Part shown: positions 45,474 through 54,253 of the stretch, piece by piece
Position numbering within the stretch: the first letter of the stretch is position 1
How the letters are laid out: each line of letters begins with the position of its first letter
Origin: an uncultured Flavobacteriales bacterium
Lineage (GTDB): Bacteria > Bacteroidota > Bacteroidia > Flavobacteriales_D > Sanyastnellaceae
DNA length: 64,000 nucleotides
Direction: 5' to 3'
Assembly (NCBI GenBank): GCA_937974555.1
Contig: CALJKR010000063.1
Coordinates: 1 to 64,000, forward strand
Program-made: the position numbers and the translations under genes
Notes under the pieces: model-generated
The model's input: only the letters and a program-made list of their open reading frames with translations
Told to the model about the DNA's origin: nothing
Databases searched by the model: none

Positions 45474-46297
45474 TATACAGCTACTTCATGATCGCGCAAA
45501 GCGTCATTGAGGGAAGTTTTTAAATCAGTACTCTCTTTTCTTTTTCCTATAATCAGCGCACAAGGCACACCGTATTCACCCGCCGCAAAAGTTTTGGGGT
45601 AGGTACCGGGAATCACCACACTACGCTCCGGAACTTCACCTACATAAATCACAGGCTCATCACCAGATACATCGATAATCTTGGTGGACTTGGTTAAGAC
45701 CACATTGGCACCCAGCACCGCTTCTTTGCGCACACGAACACCTTCTACCACTATGCATCTTGAACCAATAAAACAACCATCTTCGATGATCACCGGCGCC
45801 GCTTGAAGCGGTTCCAAGACACCTCCAATACCCACGCCACCGCTCAAGTGTACATCTTTTCCTATCTGCGCACAAGACCCCACCGTGGCCCAGGTATCCA
45901 CCATGGTGCCATTGCCCACATAGGCTCCAATGTTGACATAGCTCGGCATCATGATCACCCCTGGCGCCAAGAAAGCCCCATAGCGTGCCACCGCATGGGG
46001 AACCACGCGAACCCCCAATGCAGCGTAATCCCGCTTCAAAGCCATCTTGTCATGAAACTCCATCGGACCTGCTTCCAAAGTTTCCATTTTGCGAATAGGG
46101 AAATACATCACCACCGCTTTCTTCACCCATTCGTTCACCTGCCAATCCCCATTTTCCAAGGGCTCTGCGACACGCAATCGACCTTTGTCTATTTCCTCAA
46201 TCACCCACTCTATGGCTGAAACCGTTGCTGGCGCCTGTAGCAAACTTCTGTCTGCCCAAGCCTTTTCTATGGTGCTTTGTATAGCTTCGCGATTCAT
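45473..46297 (-). CDS. dapD: Tetrahydrodipicolinate N-succinyltransferase
   Basis: Protein of 274 residues of the succinylase route to meso-diaminopimelate and lysine: succinyl-CoA plus tetrahydrodipicolinate. It shows the hexapeptide left-handed beta-helix (VNIGAYVGNGTMVDTWATVGSCAQIG, HLSGGVGIGGVLEP) and the family's IEDGCFIGSRCIVVEGV. Length is normal. First gene of a five-gene operon with GT9, GSCFA, M1 and FAH genes. Its start lies 32 bases from the divergent ruvX start. Confidence 0.96.
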   Translation of the reverse strand: MNREAIQSTIEKAWADRSLLQAPATVSAIEWVIEEIDKGRLRVAEPLENGDWQVNEWVKKAVVMYFPIRKMETLEAGPMEFHDKMALKRDYAALGVRVVPHAVARYGAFLAPGVIMMPSYVNIGAYVGNGTMVDTWATVGSCAQIGKDVHLSGGVGIGGVLEPLQAAPVIIEDGCFIGSRCIVVEGVRVRKEAVLGANVVLTKSTKIIDVSGDEPVIYVGEVPERSVVIPGTYPKTFAAGEYGVPCALIIGKRKESTDLKTSLNDALRDHEVAV

Positions 46298-46313
46298 CTC
46301 TTTGTATTTTGGT

Positions 46314-46321
46314 CAAAAATA
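46314..46321 (-). promoter_or_regulatory. -7 element TATTTTTG of dapD
   Basis: Exact TAnnTTTG match on the minus strand, 16 bases before the dapD ATG. The opposite strand has TATTTTGG at 46305-46312 for ruvX, so the two promoters are packed into the 32-base gap with their -33 parts in the neighbouring genes. Confidence 0.55.
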
Positions 46322-46329
46322 CGAACAGC

Positions 46330-46734
46330 ATGGGAAGATTGGTTGCCATAGATTACGGAGAAAAAAGATGCGGCATCGCAGAGACGGATGATTTGAAAAT
46401 GATCGCCTCCCCCTTGACCACCGTATCCCCACAAGAGGTATTGGCCTTTCTTCAACAATACCATCAAAAGCACACCATCGAAGCGCTGATTTTGGGAGAA
46501 GCCAAATACCTCAATGGCCAAGCCTCCCAAACCACCCAACAGCAAATGGTTTTTCAAGAAAAATTACAAAAGCAATTTCCTGAAATACCCATCCACCGTA
46601 TCAATGAGATGTTCACCAGTAAAATGGCCAGCCAAGCCATCTTGATGGGCGGCGCCTCTAAAAAACAACGTGCGGACAAAGGCCTGGTGGATGCAGTAAG
46701 CGCCGCTTTGCTGCTTCAATCCTACTTGGGATAA
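46330..46734 (+). CDS. ruvX: Holliday junction resolvase-like YqgF/RuvX
   Basis: Protein of 134 residues of the YqgF family, which has an RNase H-like fold and acts in pre-16S rRNA processing. It has the first acidic strand VAIDYGEKRCGIAETD, the RINEMFTSKMA block and the C-terminal KGLVDAVSAALLLQ with the last acidic residue. The frame continues to a TTG at 46309, but ATG 46330 is the family start. Confidence 0.93.
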   Translation: MGRLVAIDYGEKRCGIAETDDLKMIASPLTTVSPQEVLAFLQQYHQKHTIEALILGEAKYLNGQASQTTQQQMVFQEKLQKQFPEIPIHRINEMFTSKMASQAILMGGASKKQRADKGLVDAVSAALLLQSYLG

Positions 46735-46764
46735 ATTAACTTCCATCCCAAAAGTGCCTTTGAT

Positions 46765-46772
46765 TATCTTTG
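46765..46772 (+). promoter_or_regulatory. -7 element TATCTTTG of bamD
   Basis: Exact TAnnTTTG match ending six bases before the bamD ATG. Confidence 0.6.
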
Positions 46773-46778
46773 TGACCC

Positions 46779-47576
46779 ATGAAAAAAACCAGTCTTTTTC
46801 TTTTAGCGCTTGTCTTGGCTTTCAGCAGTTGTACCGAGTACAACAAAATCTTGAAAGAAAAAGACATGAACAAAAAGTTTGAGGCTGCGGTGAAGTACTA
46901 CCAAGAAGGAGAATGTCACAAGGCATTGCCCCTGCTGGAGGAGTTGCAAGGGCCCACACGCGGTAGTTCAATATCTGAAGATGTGCAATACTATTTTGCG
47001 ATGACCAACTTCTGCATCAAAGATTATGTGATGGCAGGTTACTTCTTGAAATCGTTTGCCAAGAACTATCCCCGACATGCCAAAGCAGAAGAGTGTCTTT
47101 TTAAATCCGCCTATTGCAGTTTCCAATTGAGCCCCGATTACACTTTGGATCAAACCGACACCCACCAAGCAATCAATGATTTTCAATATTTCTTGGATAA
47201 ATACCCCACTTCTGTTTTGAAAGACTCCGCCAATGTATTGGTCGGCGCGTTGAATCATAAGTTGGAGAAAAAAGACTTTGAAAACGCCAAGTTGTTTGTC
47301 AAAACCCAACGTTACAAGGCAGGTTCCATTGCCCTTAAGCAATTCATACAGAAATATCCAACCTCTCAATACCGTGAGGAAGTGCAGTATTTGATTGTCA
47401 AAAGCAATTACCTGCTCGCTGAAGGAAGCATCGAATCAAAGAAATTGGAACGTTTTCGTGCAACTATAGAATCTTATGTTAACTTTGCAAATGCTTATCC
47501 GGAAAGTGAATGGTTAAAAACCGCTCAAGATTTCTTTGATAAGAGTGCCAAACAAATTGAAAAATTGACCCACTGA
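46779..47576 (+). CDS. bamD: Outer membrane protein assembly factor BamD
   Basis: Lipoprotein of 265 residues of the BAM complex. The signal has lipobox FSSC (Cys18). TPR-like helices follow (FEAAVKYYQEGECHKALPLLEEL, VMAGYFLKSFAKNYPRHAKAEECLFKSAYC, AINDFQYFLDKYPTS), typical for BamD. The sequence lies in the usual Bacteroidota order bamD-rpoZ-coaBC. Confidence 0.93.
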   Translation: MKKTSLFLLALVLAFSSCTEYNKILKEKDMNKKFEAAVKYYQEGECHKALPLLEELQGPTRGSSISEDVQYYFAMTNFCIKDYVMAGYFLKSFAKNYPRHAKAEECLFKSAYCSFQLSPDYTLDQTDTHQAINDFQYFLDKYPTSVLKDSANVLVGALNHKLEKKDFENAKLFVKTQRYKAGSIALKQFIQKYPTSQYREEVQYLIVKSNYLLAEGSIESKKLERFRATIESYVNFANAYPESEWLKTAQDFFDKSAKQIEKLTH

Positions 47577-47581
47577 TTGTT

Positions 47582-47920
47582 ATGAGTAAGTTTAAAACTA
47601 CCAATGCGGAAAAGAGTACTGTAACCCGCGATATGGACAAATTGTTTTCACAAGTTGATGGCAACTTGTTTGAAGCCATCGTTCTTCTATCTAAGCGTTC
47701 CAACCAAATTGGAAAAGAAATGAAAGAAGAATTAAGCCAAAAATTGGAAGAGTTCAGCTCATCAACAGACAATTTGGAAGAGGTATTTGAAAACCGCGAA
47801 CAAATTGAAATTTCAAAGCACTATGAGAGAATGGCCAAGCCACATTCCATAGCAGTTCAGGAATTGGTTGACGGTGAAGTATACTGGAGATACCCAGATG
47901 CTGAAAACACCCAAGCATAA
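47582..47920 (+). CDS. rpoZ: DNA-directed RNA polymerase omega subunit
   Basis: Protein of 112 residues in the Bacteroidota form of omega: NLFEAIVLLSKRSNQIG is the conserved RpoZ block. It helps assemble the polymerase by holding beta-prime. It starts 5 bases after bamD and is followed by a terminator. Confidence 0.9.
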   Translation: MSKFKTTNAEKSTVTRDMDKLFSQVDGNLFEAIVLLSKRSNQIGKEMKEELSQKLEEFSSSTDNLEEVFENREQIEISKHYERMAKPHSIAVQELVDGEVYWRYPDAENTQA

Positions 47921-47941
47921 TATTGATTGACCTCAAGAAAG

Positions 47942-47969
47942 AAAGATGGCGCTTTAGCCATCTTTTTTT
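47942..47969 (+). terminator. Terminator between rpoZ and coaBC
   Basis: Nine-base stem AAAGATGGC (47942-47950) with GCCATCTTT (47957-47965), 6-base loop, followed by T. The T run leads into TATTTTAG (47969-47976), a one-mismatch -7 element four bases before the coaBC ATG. Confidence 0.88.
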
Positions 47970-47980
47970 ATTTTAGAACC

Positions 47981-49177
47981 ATGAAAGGGAAGAAAATTCT
48001 GGTAGGAGTTACGGGGAGCATTGCTTGCATCAAAACCACACAGTTGGTGAGGATGCTCGTTAAATCCGGGGCCGAGGTAAAAGTGGTGATGACCACGGCT
48101 GCCCAAGAGTTTATTCTTCCACTCACTTTTGCCAGTCTCTCTGGAAATTCCGTTGTATCCGATTTTACCGAGAAAAAAGAAAGTGGTGAATGGACCAACC
48201 ATGTGCATTGGGCCTTGTGGGCAGATGCCATGATCATTGCCCCCTGTTCCGCACATACTTTGTCCAAGATGGCCACTGGCATGTGCGACAACTTTTTAAT
48301 GGCGGTATACATGAGTACCCGATGCCCCATTTTTGTTGCACCGGCGATGGACCACGACATGTTTCTTCACGCGGGAACCCAAACCAATTTAGACAACTTG
48401 CAAAAAAGAGGACATCACGTACTCGCTCCGCAAGAAGGAAGCCTTGCCTCGGGATTGGATGGCAAAGGGAGAATGATGGAACCAGAGGACATTTTCAGTA
48501 CCGTACTTCAATATTTTTCTCCCAATCCCAAGTGGGAAGGAAAAAAAATCTTGATCACTGCCGGCCCTACCCATGAAGCGATAGACCCTGTTCGTTTTAT
48601 TGGCAATCACAGCAGCGGAAAAATGGGATTTGCCTTGGCCGAAAGAGCCGCGGAAAGCGGTGCCGAGGTTGTTTTAATCACGGGCCCCACTGCCTTATCC
48701 ATCCATCATCCCTTGGTACAAAGGATTTCCGTAACCTCTGCCGATGAAATGGCTGCGGCATGTGAAATCCATTTCCCACATTGCCATGCGGCCATTCTAA
48801 GCGCAGCTGTGGCAGACTACAAGCCTGCTGCGGCAGCTGATCAAAAAATGAAGAAGAAAGACCAAGCCCTCACCATCGCTTTGGTTCCAACGATCGACAT
48901 TGCACACACCTTGGGACAGAAAAAACAAAGCCATCAACGCCTTGTTGGATTTGCCTTGGAAACGGAAAATTTATTGTCCAATGCCATGGACAAAATGACC
49001 CGTAAGAACTTTGACTTCATTGTTGCCAACTCCGCCTTGGGCAATCAAAGTGGGTTTGGTAAAGATGATAACACCGTGACAATTATTTATCCCGATTCTC
49101 GTTCTCTTGCTTTTGAGCCCATGCACAAAACCAAAGTGGCCCAAGAAATACTCAACCAGCTATGCGAAATTTTATAA
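47981..49177 (+). CDS. coaBC: Bifunctional phosphopantothenoylcysteine decarboxylase/synthetase
   Basis: Protein of 398 residues that joins 4'-phosphopantothenate and cysteine and decarboxylates the product in CoA synthesis. The N-terminal flavoprotein half has GSIACIKTTQLVR, the active-site His region NHVHWALWADAMIIAPCSAHTLSK and PAMDHDMF; the C-terminal synthetase half has ITAGPTHEAIDPVRFIGNHSSGKMG and AAVADYKP. The start at 47981 follows the terminator; an open frame to 47927 runs through that hairpin. Confidence 0.96.
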   Translation: MKGKKILVGVTGSIACIKTTQLVRMLVKSGAEVKVVMTTAAQEFILPLTFASLSGNSVVSDFTEKKESGEWTNHVHWALWADAMIIAPCSAHTLSKMATGMCDNFLMAVYMSTRCPIFVAPAMDHDMFLHAGTQTNLDNLQKRGHHVLAPQEGSLASGLDGKGRMMEPEDIFSTVLQYFSPNPKWEGKKILITAGPTHEAIDPVRFIGNHSSGKMGFALAERAAESGAEVVLITGPTALSIHHPLVQRISVTSADEMAAACEIHFPHCHAAILSAAVADYKPAAAADQKMKKKDQALTIALVPTIDIAHTLGQKKQSHQRLVGFALETENLLSNAMDKMTRKNFDFIVANSALGNQSGFGKDDNTVTIIYPDSRSLAFEPMHKTKVAQEILNQLCEIL

Positions 49178-50070
49178 TACTTATATCCTTCATTTGCATC
49201 ACCTTGGTGCAGCCCTTTAAGGCTCTGAGCCAAGAGCTGAATTGCAATGTCACCATTATCCCACCCCGTGTGATTACTGGTGATGCGGAAGTTTTTAAAA
49301 CAATGGAAGGGGTTATCGAAGAGTTTATCAATAACCGAAAATGGTCCAAAGAAAATTGGGATTCAAAAGAGAGAATTGATTGCTCCATTCAAATCACCAT
49401 TGAGCAGCAAATCAACAACCGCTCATTCAAAGGTTCGATTCAAGTAAGCAGCAGTCGTCCGGTGTACAACTCATCGTACAAAACAACCATGCTCAGCATC
49501 AACGATAAAAACTTTGAGTTCTCTTACCAAGACAATTCCACCTTGCAATGGTCACAAGATCAACACCGTGACAACCTGACATCAGTAATTGCCTATTATG
49601 CCAATTTGATTCTGGCCATGGACTACGATTCTTTTTCTTTGGAAGGGGGAACCGACCATTATCTGCTTTGTCAAACCATCGTCAACAACGCCCAAAACGC
49701 ACCTGAGGAAGGATGGAAAGCCAATCAAAAAGGACAACAAAATCGATATTGGATCATCGAGAATATCCTTTCTCAATCGTTCAAACCCCTGCGCGAAGCA
49801 CTATACAACTATCATCGCCAAGGATTGGATCTCTTGTATTTTGATATTGAAAAAGGAAGGAACAACATTGCATTGTCCTTGGAAGGACTGCGCGCCATTC
49901 ATAAAATTCGCCCCTCCTCTTATAACCTCCAGGTTTTCTTTTACGGAAAAGCCGATGAGATTACCCAAATTTTCAAACCCGCTCCCGTGCCAGTAAAACA
50001 ACCTATCTATGAATTGTGCAAATTGGTAGATCCCGGTAACATTACCAAGTACGAGCGCATCATGAATTAA
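49162..50070 (+). CDS. DUF4835 protein (PorD-like, T9SS-associated)
   Basis: Protein of 302 residues with a signal peptide (1-24, ending LSQ). It follows the DUF4835 plan: ELNCNVTIIPPRV, the SIQITIEQQINNRSFKGSIQVSSSRPVYNSSY block and YYANLILAMDYDSFS. This family is linked by name to PorD of the type IX secretion system, and the window's many T9SS cargoes fit. It overlaps coaBC by 16 bases. A place between coaBC and recN is common in Flavobacteriia. Confidence 0.78.
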   Translation: MRNFIILISFICITLVQPFKALSQELNCNVTIIPPRVITGDAEVFKTMEGVIEEFINNRKWSKENWDSKERIDCSIQITIEQQINNRSFKGSIQVSSSRPVYNSSYKTTMLSINDKNFEFSYQDNSTLQWSQDQHRDNLTSVIAYYANLILAMDYDSFSLEGGTDHYLLCQTIVNNAQNAPEEGWKANQKGQQNRYWIIENILSQSFKPLREALYNYHRQGLDLLYFDIEKGRNNIALSLEGLRAIHKIRPSSYNLQVFFYGKADEITQIFKPAPVPVKQPIYELCKLVDPGNITKYERIMN

Positions 50071-50110
50071 TGCGAATTCATGCGCATAAATGCGCATAAT
50101 TGCGAATAAC
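50071..50110 (+). repeat. Four 10-bp tandem repeats before recN
   Basis: Directly after the stop of the DUF4835 gene lie TGCGAATTCA, TGCGCATAAA, TGCGCATAAT and TGCGAATAAC, each starting with TGCG at an exact 10-base step. The array ends 30 bases before the recN -7 element. Confidence 0.75.
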
Positions 50111-50139
50111 TCTTCGGGGCGAGTAAGCCCATTCCGCTT

Positions 50140-50147
50140 TATTTTCG
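50140..50147 (+). promoter_or_regulatory. -7 element TATTTTCG of recN
   Basis: TAnnTTCG match 15 bases before the GTG start at 50163. Confidence 0.55.
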
Positions 50148-50162
50148 TCAAAAGTATTTGCC

Positions 50163-51812
50163 GTGCTTAAAAATATACGTGTCCAGAATTTTGCATTGAT
50201 CGATCAGGCCGAATTGGCTTTCGATGAAGGGTTTACTGTTATCACTGGGGAAACCGGAAGCGGTAAGTCCATCTTATTGGGAGCCATTGGGTTGCTTTTG
50301 GGACAACGAGCCGATGCCAAAATTTTTAGGAACAACGAACAAAAATGCGTCATTGAAGCCCAGTTCGAAATTCAAGGCAAATCATGGAAAGCTTTCTTCA
50401 AACAGCACGACTTGGACTGGGAAGACCTTTTGACGATCAGAAGAGAGATATTGCCCACCGGGAAATCACGGTCGTTCATCAATGACACCCCTGTCAGTGT
50501 TTCTTTGCTCAAAGAAGCTGGACTAAGGCTCATCGACATCCACTCCCAACACGAGCAAAGCCTCATCGGGCAGCGCAGTTTTCAATTGGAAATATTGGAT
50601 GCCATCGCCAAAAATGAAGAGCCCATTGAAAGCTATGGGCAGTTGTTTAAGCAATGGCAAGCCTCCAAAAAAAGTCTAGAGGAGAAAAAACAATTGCAAG
50701 CCGAATGGAACGCCACGGCTGATTTCATCAAGTTTCAATTTGAAGAATTGGAACAATCCCCATTGGGAAAAATCCACATCAAAGAAGCTGAACAGCAAGT
50801 TGAAACTTTAGAAAATGCAGAAGAGATTCAATCGGCATTGTCCAGCACCTTGGATATTTTGGATGGCCCCGATGGCGTTGGTGTTCGATTGCATCAAGCC
50901 CAACAAAATGTACAAAAGATCGCCAAGTTTGGAGATCAATGGGAGAGCATCGCGCAGCGAGTAAAGTCCCTAATGATTGAAATCAAAGACATTCATCAAG
51001 AAGTAGAAGGATTGGCCGAAAGTGCCCAAGCGGATCCACAGCGCCTGCATCAATTGCAAGAGCAATTGGGTGAGATCTACCGTCTGCAGCAGAAACATAG
51101 GGTCCAAGATCCAGAGGAGCTTTTGCAACTTCAAGAAAAATGGAATGAACAGTTGATGGGGCTTGGCAATGTAGAAGATGAGATTCTTCAACTCGAAAAA
51201 GAAATCGTCCTGCAATATCAGCAAATTCAATCCGCAGGAAAAGTCATCCATGAGCGCCGATTGGAGGCTGGGCAAACATTGACTTCTGAGATGGCCCATT
51301 GGCTGAAACAGTTGTCCATGGAGCATGCCCAAATACACGTCGATCTCAAGTGGATCGAACCCAAAATCGATGGGTGCAATGACATCGCCATATTATTTAC
51401 AGCCAACAAGGGCATGACGCCGCAGGCCATTCAGCAAGCGGCCTCGGGTGGAGAAATCTCTCGGGTGATGTTGGCACTTAAAGCCGTGATGGCTTCGCGT
51501 CAGGCGCTTCCTGTAATGATCCTTGACGAAATTGACCAAGGGGTCAGTGGGGATGTTGGATTAAAAATGGGACAGATTCTACAAAAATGTTCGGGTCAGA
51601 TGCAAGTCATTGCAATCTCCCATTTGCCACAAGTAGCCTCAAAAGCCAACCATCATTTCAAAGTATACAAGGAGCACGGCGATACCCGAACCTTAACCAA
51701 GGTGCAAGCATTGGATGCGAAAAGTAGGATAATGGAAATCGCAGAGATGCTTAGTGGAAAAACACCCACCGCTGCTGCAATTGCCAATGCAGAGGAGCTA
51801 TTAAAAGGCTAA
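50163..51812 (+). CDS. recN: DNA repair protein RecN
   Basis: SMC-like ATPase of 549 residues that acts early in double-strand break repair. Walker A GETGSGKS at residues 29-36, a long coiled-coil middle (about 150-380), signature ASGGEISRVMLALKAV and Walker B MILDEIDQGVSGDVG near the C-terminus. The start is GTG at 50163 (LKNIRVQNFALID is the family N-terminus). Its last 12 bases overlap the 3' end of the convergent receptor gene. Confidence 0.96.
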   Translation: MLKNIRVQNFALIDQAELAFDEGFTVITGETGSGKSILLGAIGLLLGQRADAKIFRNNEQKCVIEAQFEIQGKSWKAFFKQHDLDWEDLLTIRREILPTGKSRSFINDTPVSVSLLKEAGLRLIDIHSQHEQSLIGQRSFQLEILDAIAKNEEPIESYGQLFKQWQASKKSLEEKKQLQAEWNATADFIKFQFEELEQSPLGKIHIKEAEQQVETLENAEEIQSALSSTLDILDGPDGVGVRLHQAQQNVQKIAKFGDQWESIAQRVKSLMIEIKDIHQEVEGLAESAQADPQRLHQLQEQLGEIYRLQQKHRVQDPEELLQLQEKWNEQLMGLGNVEDEILQLEKEIVLQYQQIQSAGKVIHERRLEAGQTLTSEMAHWLKQLSMEHAQIHVDLKWIEPKIDGCNDIAILFTANKGMTPQAIQQAASGGEISRVMLALKAVMASRQALPVMILDEIDQGVSGDVGLKMGQILQKCSGQMQVIAISHLPQVASKANHHFKVYKEHGDTRTLTKVQALDAKSRIMEIAEMLSGKTPTAAAIANAEELLKG

Positions 51813-54116
51813 CTCCATTCCAAAGGTGGGCATGATGGGCAACTGATCGGTACGCTTGGCTGTGATGCGATCGATGTAAAACACATTGGCACGGTTGTAT
51901 GCGTTGGTCACGCCCAAGTTCCATTCCCAATTGAAACGCTCTCCTTTCAAGGTCTTCTTCAGGTTCAAATCCAAGCGGTGATAGTAAGGCAAACGGCCTC
52001 CATTCAACTGGGCAAATTGAATCCCCATTTCATTGGAATTGGCATAGACATAATCGGTACTGATGCCACCGGAGGTCAAGTTGGGTTGATAGTACCCTTG
52101 GGTTTGGGTGAAAGGCAAACCGCTTCCCAAATTCCAACGCGCTGAAAGTTCCCAATCGCGGTTCGTTCCCATTTTGTGTGTGGCCACAAAATTGATGTTG
52201 TGGCGACGATCAAACACCGGTGAATACCAGGTGAATCCATCCCAACGATCTACTTTCATGATGGAATAAACCAAATAGAAATATTGACGCTTGGTTTCGT
52301 ATTTCATCACAATATCCGCCCCATAGGCACGACCCGTCTCCAAAATAAAATCTTTGCGCAACAACTCCGGTTTGTCTTGGTGGTCATTGTCATCCGGGAA
52401 AATTTTATTGCGGTTGATGTTCGTCAATTGACGGAAATCACGGTAGTACCCTTCGACATTTAAATTGAACGCATCGGTCACATCAAACTCCATCCCTACT
52501 ACATAATGCAAAGCTCTTTGCAAGGAATTGCGAACCATTCTGGTTTGAAAATCAGGGGTGGTAAATTCATTTTGCAATTCTTCAGGTGCCGCCAAGAAAC
52601 CATAGAATAAATTCACAACATCACGGTCAGAATTGGTCGCCATCAAATTCTGAGAATAGCGACCCGCAGCCAATTTCCAACGCAAACGCTCCGATTGACG
52701 GTATTTGAATCCAATACGGGGTTCTGGAGATACCACACCCAAAGAGCTATAATACTGCAAACGGAAACCCGGCTCCAAAATCCATTTCTTACGATTGATC
52801 TTGTACGTCACATAGCTGTTTAACTCGGTTGTATTCTGAGCCAAATCAACCTTAACCCCCAATGAGTTAAAAGTATTGTAGTTGGTAGAGAATCCCACCA
52901 CTTCCATTCCGTAATTCAAAACATCATCTTCGATATTGTATTTGAAATCCAAACCAAAGTTGAAGCTGGAGATTCCAGTTTCGCGGTTGGGGGTGTTCAC
53001 CTCTTCCAACTTACAGTTGTAATCAGAGAAGGCAAAATTTCCGTTGATTAAAACCGTTGAACCTGAAGGAGCCACCACGAAATTTCCGCCAAATCCGTTG
53101 TTCTGCCATCCCAATTTGGATAAGCTTTGGTACTTGGTTACCGCGTCATTGAAAGAAAAACCAAACAAATTCAATTTACTACCCGTCGCTCCACCAAAAG
53201 AAACCTTACCATACATGTCGCGGTAGCGGAATGGCAATCCGTTGCCGTTATTTACATAAGGGTATACCGCCTTTGAAGATTGGTCCAAGTAAGAGTTCTT
53301 CATCGAGAAAACATAAGAAATACCATTTCCTTTCTCCGTCAATTTCTTCAATGGACCCTCCAATAAAACCTTGGCGCCAAACGGATTTACACCCACACGC
53401 CCTGAATTTTTACGCTTGTTCCCATCGCGTGTCGTAATGTCCATCACAGAGCTCAAACGACCGCCATATTGCGCATTGAAACCGCCCGTATAGACATCTG
53501 CTGTTGAGATGATGTCCGTATCAAAAACCGAAAACAAACCGATGCTGTGAAATGGATTGTAAATGATCATACCATCCAACAACACTTTATTTTGAACAGG
53601 ACTTCCTCCGCGAACAAAGATCTGCCCCCCTTGGTCTCCTGTGCTTACAAAACCTGGAAGTACCGTTAAGTATTGCACGATATCCGTTTGTCCACCGATG
53701 GATGGGATTTTTTTGATGTCTTGAGAACGAATGGTCTCAGAGGAAATATTGACGTTGTTGATTTGATCCGCCTTGCGTGAATTGATCTCCAAAGTGGACA
53801 TCTCCATTCCGTCTTTCTCTACCATGTAATTTTTGGTCAACACCTGACCATTGACAATGGTAATGGCCTCCTTGATCGCCTTGAATTCCATTGAAATGAT
53901 GACCAGATTGTAATTCCCTGCAGGGACCTTGGTCAACGAATAGTACCCGGAATTGTCCGTGGTTCCTCCGTATTCAGTGCCCTCCAAACCAATGGTGATG
54001 GGAAACACAGGTTGCCCAGTCTCTTTGTCTTTGATAAATCCTCTTACCGATCCTTGCGCTACGGCCCATTGCGACAATGCAATGAATGATATTAAAAACA
54101 ATAACTTTTTTGTCAT
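51801..54116 (-). CDS. TonB-dependent receptor, SusD-less
   Basis: Outer-membrane receptor of 771 residues. Signal peptide (1-21, ending VAQ), CarboxypepD_reg-like domain (about 22-105, GSVRGFIKDKETGQPVFP), plug (about 120-230, IPSIGGQTDIVQYLTVLPGFVSTGDQGGQIFVRGGSPVQNKVLLDGMIIYNP-type blocks) and a barrel ending FGMELAF, a good C-terminal aromatic. The start at 54116 gives a clean signal; a longer frame to 54155 adds nothing. No SusD-like gene is near. Substrate unknown. Confidence 0.9.
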   Translation of the reverse strand: MTKKLLFLISFIALSQWAVAQGSVRGFIKDKETGQPVFPITIGLEGTEYGGTTDNSGYYSLTKVPAGNYNLVIISMEFKAIKEAITIVNGQVLTKNYMVEKDGMEMSTLEINSRKADQINNVNISSETIRSQDIKKIPSIGGQTDIVQYLTVLPGFVSTGDQGGQIFVRGGSPVQNKVLLDGMIIYNPFHSIGLFSVFDTDIISTADVYTGGFNAQYGGRLSSVMDITTRDGNKRKNSGRVGVNPFGAKVLLEGPLKKLTEKGNGISYVFSMKNSYLDQSSKAVYPYVNNGNGLPFRYRDMYGKVSFGGATGSKLNLFGFSFNDAVTKYQSLSKLGWQNNGFGGNFVVAPSGSTVLINGNFAFSDYNCKLEEVNTPNRETGISSFNFGLDFKYNIEDDVLNYGMEVVGFSTNYNTFNSLGVKVDLAQNTTELNSYVTYKINRKKWILEPGFRLQYYSSLGVVSPEPRIGFKYRQSERLRWKLAAGRYSQNLMATNSDRDVVNLFYGFLAAPEELQNEFTTPDFQTRMVRNSLQRALHYVVGMEFDVTDAFNLNVEGYYRDFRQLTNINRNKIFPDDNDHQDKPELLRKDFILETGRAYGADIVMKYETKRQYFYLVYSIMKVDRWDGFTWYSPVFDRRHNINFVATHKMGTNRDWELSARWNLGSGLPFTQTQGYYQPNLTSGGISTDYVYANSNEMGIQFAQLNGGRLPYYHRLDLNLKKTLKGERFNWEWNLGVTNAYNRANVFYIDRITAKRTDQLPIMPTFGMELAF

Positions 54117-54137
54117 CTCAATTTTCTCAGGTTCGTG

Positions 54138-54145
54138 CGAATATA
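54138..54145 (-). promoter_or_regulatory. -7 element TATATTCG of the receptor gene
   Basis: TAnnTTCG match on the minus strand, 21 bases before the ATG at 54116. No clear -33 TTTG. Confidence 0.5.
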
Positions 54146-54253
54146 CAAAGAGCAAAGTCCAACCTTTGCGTAATTTTAAGTAATCAAGATACTTTTATCC
54201 AAGAAATGTTCTATTTTGGCATTGTTTTTAAGGACGAACAGAAAACTGACAAC

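Noticed and set aside
44715..45491. 258-codon plus-strand frame opposite the GT9 gene
   Set aside because: The minus-strand frame is a clear glycosyltransferase; the plus frame has no recognisable motif or promoter.
51801..51812. 12-base overlap of recN and the receptor gene as a sign of a misassembled end
   Set aside because: Both proteins end normally (recN after the AEELLKG helix, receptor with an aromatic barrel end); short tail overlaps are common.
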